From contig NZ_KB907819.1 of the NCBI RefSeq assembly GCF_000382225.1, forward strand, positions 1 through 64,000: 64,000 nucleotides of DNA. Direction: 5' to 3'. The notes below the pieces were generated by a model. It searched no databases, was not told the origin of the DNA, and was given only the letters and a program-made list of their open reading frames with translations. Positions 51,655-59,052 of this stretch are shown piece after piece (the stretch's first letter is position 1; every line of letters starts with the position of its first letter). Origin of the DNA: Hymenobacter aerophilus DSM 13606 (lineage in GTDB: Bacteria > Bacteroidota > Bacteroidia > Cytophagales > Hymenobacteraceae). Both the position numbers and the translations under genes were made by a program.

Positions 51655-52269
51655 ATGCGCCTGCTGCTGCTCGATAACTTCGACTCCTTCACCTACAACC
51701 TGCTCGACTACTTGGAGCAGCTGGAGTGCGAGGTGCTGGTGCGCCGCAACGACGTGCCGCTGGCCGAGCTGCGGGCCCTGCAGCCTGAAGCCGTCGTGCT
51801 GTCGCCGGGGCCGGGTACGCCGGCCGGGGCGGGCAACCTGCTGGCCGTTATCGAGGCGTTTCACCAGCGGCTCCCGATGCTGGGCGTGTGCCTGGGCCAT
51901 CAGGCGCTGGGGCAGTTTTTCGGGGCCGAAGTGGTACGCGGCGCGCGGCCCATGCACGGCAAGGTGTCGGACATAAACTGGACGGTGCCCGACGTACTCT
52001 GGAACGACCTGCCGGCCTCCATGCCCGTAACGCGCTACCACTCGCTGGCCGTGCGCGAGTTGCCGCCCGCGCTGGAGGCGCTGGCCGTCACGGCCGATGA
52101 GCGGGCTGAAATCATGGCCCTACGTCACCGCACGTTACCTTTGCACGGCGTACAGTTCCACCCCGAGGCCCTGCTGACCACCCACGGGCTGGCAATTCTC
52201 GGCAATTGGGTGCAGAGTTGTATCATTGCAACTACCGCTCCGGCCCCGCCGGCCGGTTTATTTGGCTAG
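51655..52269 (+). CDS. pabA: Anthranilate/aminodeoxychorismate synthase glutaminase subunit
   Basis: 204 residues of the class I glutamine amidotransferase fold. LLLLDNFDSFTYNLLDYL opens it, VLSPGPGTPAGAG is the oxyanion strand, MLGVCLGHQALGQFFG holds the nucleophile Cys, and GVQFHPEALLT gives the His-Glu pair. It supplies ammonia from glutamine for p-aminobenzoate or anthranilate synthesis. TrpG and PabA cannot be separated by sequence; no trp genes are present, so folate synthesis is favoured. It ends with a C-terminal Pro/Ala-rich extension before the hydrolase gene 6 bases on. Confidence 0.9.
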   Translation: MRLLLLDNFDSFTYNLLDYLEQLECEVLVRRNDVPLAELRALQPEAVVLSPGPGTPAGAGNLLAVIEAFHQRLPMLGVCLGHQALGQFFGAEVVRGARPMHGKVSDINWTVPDVLWNDLPASMPVTRYHSLAVRELPPALEALAVTADERAEIMALRHRTLPLHGVQFHPEALLTTHGLAILGNWVQSCIIATTAPAPPAGLFG

Positions 52270-52275
52270 TGAAAG

Positions 52276-53052
52276 ATGACGTTGCGGATTCAGGAGAAAA
52301 GCGAGTTTCGGTACGTAGATGAGGGCTCCGGCGAGGTGCTGCTGCTGCTGCACGGCCTGTTTGGGGCGCTCAGCAACTGGGAAGAAGTGATTGCCGAATT
52401 CAGCCCCCGCTACCGCGTTGTTATTCCGCTGCTGCCCATCTACGATATGCCCCTGCTGAAAGCAGGCGTGCCGGGGCTGGTGAGCTTCGTGGAGGAATTT
52501 CTGGCCGAAATCGGCTTGCTGGAGCCCTGCACGGTGCTGGGCAACTCGCTCGGCGGCCACATTGCGCTGGTGTACGCGCTGCAGAACCCGGCCCGGGTAG
52601 CGCGGCTGGTGCTCACCGGCAGCAGCGGCCTGTTCGAGGATGGCATGGGCGGCTCGTTCCCCAAGCGCGGCAACTACGGCTACGTGCAGGAGCGCGTGGC
52701 CTACACGTTCTACAACCCTGCCGTGGCCACCCGCGAGTTGGTCGATGAGGTGTTCGACGTGACCAACTCCACCGCCAAGTGCCTGCGCATTATCAGCATT
52801 GCCCGCTCGGCCCAGCGCCACAACCTGTCCGAGGAGCTAAGCCGCATCCAGGTGCCCACGCTGCTCGTGTGGGGCCTCAACGACACGATTACGCCGCCCA
52901 CAGTGGCCCACGAGTTCGAGCGGCTGCTGCCCAACGCCCAGCTGCGTTTCCTCGACCACTGCGGCCACGCGCCCATGATGGAGCGGCCCGCCGCGTTCAA
53001 CCTGGTGCTCAATCAGTTCCTGACCCAAACCACGGCCCGCCCGGTATCGTAG
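52276..53052 (+). CDS. Alpha/beta-hydrolase
   Basis: 258 residues. Catalytic elements: LLLLHGLFGALSNWEEV, VLGNSLGGHIALVYAL with the nucleophile Ser, VWGLNDTITPP with the Asp, and DHCGHAPMMERP with the His. All three are present. Related to MhpC/BphD-type hydrolases, though the substrate is unknown. It starts 6 bases after pabA, so translation may be coupled. No clear tie to folate metabolism can be argued beyond co-transcription. Confidence 0.88.
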   Translation: MTLRIQEKSEFRYVDEGSGEVLLLLHGLFGALSNWEEVIAEFSPRYRVVIPLLPIYDMPLLKAGVPGLVSFVEEFLAEIGLLEPCTVLGNSLGGHIALVYALQNPARVARLVLTGSSGLFEDGMGGSFPKRGNYGYVQERVAYTFYNPAVATRELVDEVFDVTNSTAKCLRIISIARSAQRHNLSEELSRIQVPTLLVWGLNDTITPPTVAHEFERLLPNAQLRFLDHCGHAPMMERPAAFNLVLNQFLTQTTARPVS

Positions 53053-53210
53053 CTTTGCTGGCCGCTGGCGCCATGCAACCACCGGCCGGGCGGCCGGCTC
53101 TTTGGTTTTTGGCAGGAAGTATTCTATCTAGCACGGGTCCCGGCGAGCCCGCCTAAACTTTCGGCCCGAATGTAGCTTATACGGCCGGCACCCGCTTTTC
53201 TGCTCTGCTC

Positions 53211-53897
53211 ATGAATTCCATCCTCGCCGAAGACTTACTGAACCCGCTGGTACCGCCTCTGAAGGTGACGGACTCCACGGAGAAGGCCGCCCGCTGGCTG
53301 GAGGAATTCCACGTCGGCCAGCTGCCCGTGCTCGACGACCGCCTCTACCGCGGCCTCGTGACCGAGTCGGATTTGTTCGATGAGGAAAGCGAGGACAGCG
53401 GCAGCCGCCTGCTGGGCAGCCTGCAGTTGCAGTACGCCGATGTGCACGTGCAGCACGACCAGCACTTCTACAACATCATCGAGCTGGCCGTGCAGAACAA
53501 CATCCAGCTTGTGCCCGTGCTCGACGACCAGCGCGAATACCTGGGCGTAGTGACCGTGAGCGACACGCTGGCCGCGTTTGGCAAGGTGCCGGTGGCCAGC
53601 GAACAGCTCGGCATTCTGGTGCTAAGCATGGAAGAGCGCGACTATTCGCTCACCCAGATCAGCCGCTACGTGGAGGAAAACGACGCCAAGATCCTGAGCG
53701 CCCACGTGGCCCAGGACGAGCACGACCCCTACCGCATCCGGCTGACGCTCAAGCTCAATACGCCCAACCTGGCCCGCATCATCGCCACGCTGGAGCGGTT
53801 CGGCTACTCCATCACGGCTCAGTTCAGCGGCGTGGGCGAGCCCGACGAGGACGAACAGCAGCGCTACGATGCCCTGCTGCGCTACCTCAACGTCTGA
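53211..53897 (+). CDS. CBS-domain protein with a C-terminal ACT-like region
   Basis: 228 residues. Two CBS motifs (about 10-120: STEKAARWLEEFHVGQLPVLDD and IQLVPVLDDQREYLGVVTVS) form a nucleotide-binding Bateman module. The last 80 residues, with YSLTQISRYVEENDAKILSA and RIIATLERFGYSIT, look ACT-like. It may sense adenine nucleotides or an amino acid. It opens the conserved Bacteroidota run that continues with NAD kinase, PorG-like proteins, UppS and BamA. Ligand and target are not known. Confidence 0.85.
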   Translation: MNSILAEDLLNPLVPPLKVTDSTEKAARWLEEFHVGQLPVLDDRLYRGLVTESDLFDEESEDSGSRLLGSLQLQYADVHVQHDQHFYNIIELAVQNNIQLVPVLDDQREYLGVVTVSDTLAAFGKVPVASEQLGILVLSMEERDYSLTQISRYVEENDAKILSAHVAQDEHDPYRIRLTLKLNTPNLARIIATLERFGYSITAQFSGVGEPDEDEQQRYDALLRYLNV

Positions 53898-55389
53898 GCC
53901 GGCCAACGGAGTGCTGCTTACTCTTCTGACGCTGCTGCTAAGCTGGCTGCCCTCGTCGGCGGCCCCGGCGCCTGTGCCCGTTTCGGCGGGTACCGCAACT
54001 TTGGCCTCGCCGCTGCCCGACACCCTGCGCCGCGTGGGGCCTGACAGCCTGGTGCAGGCGCAGTGCCCCGGCTTGGCGCAGTTGCGGGTCGGGCAGGTGC
54101 TGTTCGTGGGCAACCACGTTACCCGCGAGGTGGTGCTGCGCGCTGAGCTGGATTTTGCCGAGGGCGACACGCTGGCTGCCGCCACGCTGGCCCGCCGGCT
54201 CGAACTTAACCGCCGGCGCCTGTTCAACCTGCAGCTGTTTCATCAGGTGCTGGTTACAACGAGCTGCCGGGCGGGCGAGCTGACGGTGCTCTACAGCTTT
54301 CAGGAGCGCTGGTACACGTTTCCGGTGCCCATCTTCTCGCTGGCCGACCGCAACTTCCGCTCCTGGCTCGACCGCCCCGACCGCTGGAAGCGGGTAGATT
54401 ACGGCCTGCACCTGGTGCGCCGCAACTTCCGGGGGCGCAATGAGCAGCTGCTGGCCAACCTGCAACTGGGCTTCAACCGCAAGTACGAGCTGTTTTACGA
54501 GGCGCCCGGCTATGGCCGCCGCCGCCGGCTGGGCTTCGGCGCGGGCTACTCCTACTACCGCAGCCACGCTCTCGACTACGCCACCACCGGCGACCAGCTG
54601 CGCAACCTGCGCCAGGACGACGCCTTTCCCATCGAGCGCCAGTATGCCACCGTGGGCCTGCGCTGGCGCCGCACCGTGCAGCTGCTGGCCGCCCTCGACG
54701 CCTCCTACCACCGCGAGCAGGTGTCCGATTCAGTGCTCTACTACAACCCGCGCTACTTCCTCAACGGACCCCGGCGCGAGTACCTGGAATTCGCCCTGAC
54801 TACCACGCTCAACCGCCGCAACACCTTCGCCTATCCGCTCAGTGGTCAATATGCCCAGCTGCAGGTCGGCTACCGCTCGTTTCTGGATGGCCGCACGCCC
54901 GGCAGCCTCACCGTGCGCGGCCGCTACGCCCGCTACGTCCCGCTGGGTGGCCCGTTCTACTACGCCGTGGGCGCCACCGGCCAGCTGCGCGTAGCCCGCT
55001 CCCTGGCCTACCCCGACAACCGGGCCCTGGGCTACGAACTGCTCGTGCGCGGCTACGATGCCTACGTGGTGGAGGGCCGCCGGCTCGGGCTGTTGCAGCA
55101 GGGCCTGTCGCTACGCCTGCTCGATCTGGGCCGGGTGCGCCTGAACGGCCTGCAAAGCAGCCGGTTCAACAATATTCCGCTGGCCTTTTATTTAAATACC
55201 TTTGCCGATGTGGGCTACGTCGGGCAGCGGCACGTGCCGGCTACCAATCGATTGCCCAACCGCCTGCTGGCTTCGGCCGGCATCGGCCTGCACCTGGTTA
55301 CTTATTACGATTGGGTGTTTACGCTGGAATACGCCCGCACCCGCGAGCAGCAGGGCGGCCTGTTCTTCCGCACTCAGTTTCCCATCTGA
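53869..55389 (+). CDS. POTRA/surface-antigen barrel protein (BamA/TamA-like)
   Basis: 506 residues. After a hydrophobic leader (LLTLLTLLLSWLPSSAAPAP) a POTRA-like segment follows with VLFVGNHVTREVVLRAELDF and ARRLELNRRRLFNLQLFHQV. The rest is a barrel with repeated Arg/Tyr strands, e.g. YATVGLRWRRTVQLL and GYELLVRGYDAYVVEG. It probably inserts or secretes outer-membrane proteins, but shorter and divergent from BamA. An ATG at 53869 overlaps the CBS gene by 29 bases. A GTG at 53911 would avoid the overlap and still give a good signal sequence, so the true start is uncertain. Confidence 0.8.
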   Translation: MPCCATSTSEPANGVLLTLLTLLLSWLPSSAAPAPVPVSAGTATLASPLPDTLRRVGPDSLVQAQCPGLAQLRVGQVLFVGNHVTREVVLRAELDFAEGDTLAAATLARRLELNRRRLFNLQLFHQVLVTTSCRAGELTVLYSFQERWYTFPVPIFSLADRNFRSWLDRPDRWKRVDYGLHLVRRNFRGRNEQLLANLQLGFNRKYELFYEAPGYGRRRRLGFGAGYSYYRSHALDYATTGDQLRNLRQDDAFPIERQYATVGLRWRRTVQLLAALDASYHREQVSDSVLYYNPRYFLNGPRREYLEFALTTTLNRRNTFAYPLSGQYAQLQVGYRSFLDGRTPGSLTVRGRYARYVPLGGPFYYAVGATGQLRVARSLAYPDNRALGYELLVRGYDAYVVEGRRLGLLQQGLSLRLLDLGRVRLNGLQSSRFNNIPLAFYLNTFADVGYVGQRHVPATNRLPNRLLASAGIGLHLVTYYDWVFTLEYARTREQQGGLFFRTQFPI

Positions 55390-55426
55390 TGACGCCGGTT
55401 AAAACGGCTCGCGCTATCTTGTCAGT

Positions 55427-56320
55427 ATGAAAATAGCTATTCTGGGCAAGCCGTTCGCCGAGCAGCAGGCCCCCGTACTGCAGGCGCTACTCGACGATTT
55501 GGTGCGCCGCCAGGCCGAAGTTCGCATCGAGCACGGCTTTCACGACTACCTCAGCCAGTACCTCACCATCCCCGAAGGCATCAGCCGCTTCGGCCGCTCC
55601 GATTCGCTGGCCGGCTGCCGGTTCGTGCTCAGCATCGGCGGCGACGGTACGCTGCTCGACACCGTGACGTACGTAGGCGCGCTGCAAATCCCGATTCTGG
55701 GCATCAATACGGGCCGGCTGGGTTTCCTGGCCACCATCTCACCCGACGCCATTCTGCCAGCCATTGATGCCCTGTTCAAGGGCCATTTCGTGCTCGAAGA
55801 CCGCAGCCTCATCCGGGTCGATACCGACCCCGATACGTTCGGCGACATCAATTTTGGCCTCAACGAGTTCAGCATCCTCAAGCGCGACTCCTCTTCGATG
55901 ATTGTGGTGCACACCTACATTGATGGCGAGTATTTGAACTCTTACTGGGCCGATGGGCTGATTGTGGCCACCCCCACCGGCTCAACCGGTTACTCGCTCA
56001 GTTGCGGCGGACCGGTAATGTTGCCTCAAACGAACAATTTTGTTATTGCTCCCGTATGCCCTCACAATCTGAATGTACGGCCGCTGATTGTGCCCGACCG
56101 GAGCGTGATTTCCTTCGAAATTGAGGGAAGGAGCAACAATTTCCTGTTGTCGCTCGATTCCCGCTCCCGCACCGTCGAAGCCGGTATTCAGGTGGCTGTT
56201 CGTCGGGAGAATTTCAACGTTCAGCTAGTTAAACTAAATCAGGTTAACTTCCTGAGTACCTTGCGCAGCAAATTGAACTGGGGCCTCGACCGGAGAAATC
56301 CTGCCGACGTGCCGGTTTAG
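55427..56320 (+). CDS. nadK: NAD kinase
   Basis: 297 residues. The nucleotide-binding GGDGT motif lies in FVLSIGGDGTLLDTVT, LGINTGRLGFLATIS follows, and VATPTGSTGYSLSCGGP holds the conserved NAD-kinase loop. It phosphorylates NAD to NADP, mainly from ATP. The gene sits between the envelope-biogenesis genes in an order that recurs across Bacteroidota. A TATCTTGT eight bases before the ATG may be a -7-like box, and the leader would be very short. Confidence 0.95.
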   Translation: MKIAILGKPFAEQQAPVLQALLDDLVRRQAEVRIEHGFHDYLSQYLTIPEGISRFGRSDSLAGCRFVLSIGGDGTLLDTVTYVGALQIPILGINTGRLGFLATISPDAILPAIDALFKGHFVLEDRSLIRVDTDPDTFGDINFGLNEFSILKRDSSSMIVVHTYIDGEYLNSYWADGLIVATPTGSTGYSLSCGGPVMLPQTNNFVIAPVCPHNLNVRPLIVPDRSVISFEIEGRSNNFLLSLDSRSRTVEAGIQVAVRRENFNVQLVKLNQVNFLSTLRSKLNWGLDRRNPADVPV

Positions 56321-56362
56321 GGCTTTTTTTGGACATTTCTTTTTTTAGTTCCCGCGAAGCCC

Positions 56363-56370
56363 TACTTTTG
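56363..56370 (+). promoter_or_regulatory. Candidate -7 box before the first PorG-like gene
   Basis: TACTTTTG fits TAnnTTTG, 74 bases upstream of the ATG at 56445. The upstream sequence is T-rich (56335-56347) but has no TTTG at the ideal distance, so the assignment is tentative. Confidence 0.5.
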
Positions 56371-56444
56371 TCTTCGGCTGAAACTGTGAATTTTACAGTT
56401 TTGAGCCCTCTCTCCGAAACCGCTATTTTAAATAACGCCCTAGT

Positions 56445-57326
56445 ATGAAGCAGTTTTTCGCCCTTACCGCCGCTCCGCTGTTGGCTTTCACGCTGCTGGC
56501 GTCGGATGCTGATGCGCAGCAGTTCAGCAAGCGCAAGCAGTACAACACGGTTGGTGTCTCGCTGAATGCCATGAACTACTTCGGCGATATTACGCCCAAG
56601 CCAAGCATTCCCAGCTTCCGCGCCGGCGCCACCCGCCCCAACATCGGCCTGATGTTGAGCCACCGTTTCACGCCTAGAATTTCCGCCCGTGCCTCGCTTT
56701 CTTACGGCCGTATCACAGGTGAAGACTCGAAGGCCGCTGATCAGAATGACCGGGATGCCAAATTCCGTTACAACCGGAACATGAATTTCCGCAACGATAT
56801 TCTGGAATTGGCTGCCGTGGGTACCTTTGATCTGGTAGAAAACCGCAATAACTATATCAAGCGCCCTGACTTTGTGCCATATCTGTTTGGTGGTGTAGGG
56901 GTTATTCATCACAACCCTAAAGGCGAAAATAAATCAGGGGATATTGTAGCTCTCCAGCCATTAAGAACCGAAGGCCAGGATAAGACTTATGGGCTGACTC
57001 AGTTCGTTATTCCTTTTGGTGCCGGTGCCCGTTATAAGCTAAATCGGAACTTCGATGTAGGTCTGGAGCTAGGATTTCGCAAAACCTTCACTGACTACCT
57101 AGATGACGTAAGCGGCAACTATGTAGACAAGCGCGAGTCCTTGGGTTCAGATGATGCGAAGTACTTTGGTTGGGATATAACCCGCGAGTTTGCAGGTACA
57201 TATACTAAGGCTCAGCAGGGCGGCGAGATGCGTGGTAAGAGCAATGAGAAAGACTGGTACACTACCCTAGGCATCTCGGTGAACTATATTCTTGCTCCCA
57301 AGGTCCGCAACCCCAAATTCCGGTAG
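56445..57326 (+). CDS. PorG-like (DUF6089) outer-membrane barrel protein, copy 1
   Basis: 293 residues. The signal peptide is MKQFFALTAAPLLAFTLLASDADA. An eight-stranded-type barrel follows with VGVSLNAMNYFGDITPKPSI, ARASLSYGRITGED, VPYLFGGVGVIHHNPKG and DVGLELGFRKTFTDYLDDV. This resembles PorG, a type IX secretion component of Porphyromonas, which clusters with uppS and bamA. The second half (about 56830-57240) has noticeably more A and T than neighbouring genes. It is followed by a diverged homologue. Confidence 0.82.
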   Translation: MKQFFALTAAPLLAFTLLASDADAQQFSKRKQYNTVGVSLNAMNYFGDITPKPSIPSFRAGATRPNIGLMLSHRFTPRISARASLSYGRITGEDSKAADQNDRDAKFRYNRNMNFRNDILELAAVGTFDLVENRNNYIKRPDFVPYLFGGVGVIHHNPKGENKSGDIVALQPLRTEGQDKTYGLTQFVIPFGAGARYKLNRNFDVGLELGFRKTFTDYLDDVSGNYVDKRESLGSDDAKYFGWDITREFAGTYTKAQQGGEMRGKSNEKDWYTTLGISVNYILAPKVRNPKFR

Positions 57327-57370
57327 CCAACAATACTGGCTGCCGTATTACCTAACTGCCAGTCAGTCTA

Positions 57371-58141
57371 ATGACAAAAGCAACTACTTTGAAAGCACTC
57401 CTTATTGGCCTTGGGTCGATGGGGAGTGTTTTTTTTGCCCATACTGCCAAGGCCCAGAACCCCGGGGCGCAGACGACCAGCGAAATCGGGCTGGGTTTGG
57501 GTGGACTCGTGTATAAGGGCGAACTAGCACCACATTACCAGTTCCGCAACAACCGCCCGGCCCTGACGGCGTTCTACCGCCGCGACCTTACCGGCGCCGT
57601 TACGGTACGCGGCGCCCTGACGGGCGGTATGCTCCGGGCCGACGACCGCAACGTGCGGGGCCTCAACGGCAACCCGTTGCCGTTGGCAGTCTACCGCGAT
57701 GCGCACCTGAAGGGAGGCTTGCTGGAACTTTCGGGCGGCATCGAATACAACTTCTTCGACTTCCATACCCGGGAGGATAAAGTGCACTTCACTCCGTATG
57801 TATTCATCGGAGTAGCGGGCTTCTATGCCAACACCGAAGTAAAAAGCAACAACTTCCCCTCTCTCGATAGAAAAGGCAGCGTCCTGAGTTTGGCGGTGCC
57901 GGTGGGAGTGGGGTTCAAGTACGCACTATCTACCCACTGGAACCTGGGGCTGGAGGTTGGCGCCCGCAAAACGTTTACCGACGACCTGGACCACATCGAT
58001 GGAAAGACCCGCGGGCAGACGGATGTGTTGGGCAACCCGCACACGCAGGATTGGTATTTCTATAACGGGGTGAGCGTTTCGTACACCTTCTACAAACTTC
58101 ACTGCCCCGATAAGCGCGACGATAAGGCCCGGAAGAAGTAG
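57371..58141 (+). CDS. PorG-like (DUF6089) outer-membrane barrel protein, copy 2
   Basis: 256 residues: signal peptide (MTKATTLKALLIGLGSMGSVFFAHTAKA), then barrel strands GLGLGGLVYKGELAPHY, ARKTFTDDLDHIDGK, FTPYVFIGVAGFYAN and VSYTFYKLHCPD. The RKTFTDxLD element is shared with copy 1. The pair therefore looks like a duplication. Having two such genes in the uppS-bamA cluster fits a T9SS-related barrel, but no other Por genes are in the window. Confidence 0.8.
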   Translation: MTKATTLKALLIGLGSMGSVFFAHTAKAQNPGAQTTSEIGLGLGGLVYKGELAPHYQFRNNRPALTAFYRRDLTGAVTVRGALTGGMLRADDRNVRGLNGNPLPLAVYRDAHLKGGLLELSGGIEYNFFDFHTREDKVHFTPYVFIGVAGFYANTEVKSNNFPSLDRKGSVLSLAVPVGVGFKYALSTHWNLGLEVGARKTFTDDLDHIDGKTRGQTDVLGNPHTQDWYFYNGVSVSYTFYKLHCPDKRDDKARKK

Positions 58142-58173
58142 CCTCTGAAGCTTTAGAGCCCCTGTTAAGCTGG

Positions 58174-58206
58174 CCGGCCCCCACTACACCTTGTAGTGGG
58201 GGCCGG
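58174..58206 (+). terminator. 15-bp hairpin after the PorG-like genes
   Basis: CCGGCCCCCACTACA (58174-58188) pairs perfectly with 58192-58206 around CCT. A clear poly-T tail is lacking, so termination may be partial. It lies 94 bases before the uppS start. Confidence 0.65.
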
Positions 58207-58299
58207 TGTATGTTGGCAGCTTGCGGGCAGCGGTTGTATTGCCGGACATGGAATGCAACCATTTACGTAACTTGCGGCCTCTTTACGCAAAAAGCGCCA

Positions 58300-59046
58300 A
58301 TGGCCGTCCGGTCCGAGATTGATTCCAAAAATATTCCCGCGCACGTTGCCATAATTATGGATGGCAACGGCCGTTGGGCCAAGCAGAAAGGCGGCCTGCG
58401 CATCTTCGGCCACCAGAGCGCCATTACGGCGGTTCGGGAGACGGTGGAAGGCGCGGCCGAAGCCGGCGTGCAGTACCTGACGCTCTACGCTTTCTCGACC
58501 GAAAACTGGGCCCGTCCGGCGCACGAGGTAATGGCCCTGATGCAGCTGCTGGTGCACACCATCCGCAAGGAAACGCCCACATTGCTCAAAAACAGCGTCC
58601 GGCTGCAGGCTATTGGTCAGATTGAGAACCTGCCAGACTCTTGCCAGAAGGAACTGGCGGAGGCCATCGAGCTAACCAAAAACGGCGACCGGATGACGCT
58701 GGTGCTGGCCCTGAGCTACAGTGGCCGCTGGGACCTGGCCCAGGCCAGCCGCCGTATTGCCGAGGAGGTAGCCGCCGGCCGGCTGCAGCCCGAGCAGGTT
58801 ACGGAGGCTACCGTGGCCGGGTTTCTCTCAACGGCCGGTATTCCCGACCCCGAACTGCTCATCCGCACCAGCGGCGAGCAACGCATAAGTAATTTCCTGT
58901 TGTGGCAACTGGCCTACACGGAACTGTTCATTACCGATTTACTCTGGCCCGATTTCCGGCGCCAGCACCTCTACGACGCACTGCGGGCCTACCAGCAGCG
59001 GGAGCGTCGGTTCGGTAAAACCAGTGAGCAGCTAACCGTTTCGTAA
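58300..59046 (+). CDS. uppS: Isoprenyl transferase (undecaprenyl diphosphate synthase)
   Basis: 248 residues. VAIIMDGNGRWAKQKG carries the catalytic Asp and Arg positions, GHQSAITAVRETVEGA binds the isopentenyl substrate, LYAFSTENWARP follows, and LLIRTSGEQRISNFLLWQLAYTE is the C-terminal signature. It builds the C55 lipid carrier for peptidoglycan and surface glycans. The ATG at 58300 is chosen as upstream residues are unrelated. bamA begins 6 bases after the stop, so the two are co-transcribed. Confidence 0.95.
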   Translation: MAVRSEIDSKNIPAHVAIIMDGNGRWAKQKGGLRIFGHQSAITAVRETVEGAAEAGVQYLTLYAFSTENWARPAHEVMALMQLLVHTIRKETPTLLKNSVRLQAIGQIENLPDSCQKELAEAIELTKNGDRMTLVLALSYSGRWDLAQASRRIAEEVAAGRLQPEQVTEATVAGFLSTAGIPDPELLIRTSGEQRISNFLLWQLAYTELFITDLLWPDFRRQHLYDALRAYQQRERRFGKTSEQLTVS

Positions 59047-59052
59047 TCGCAG

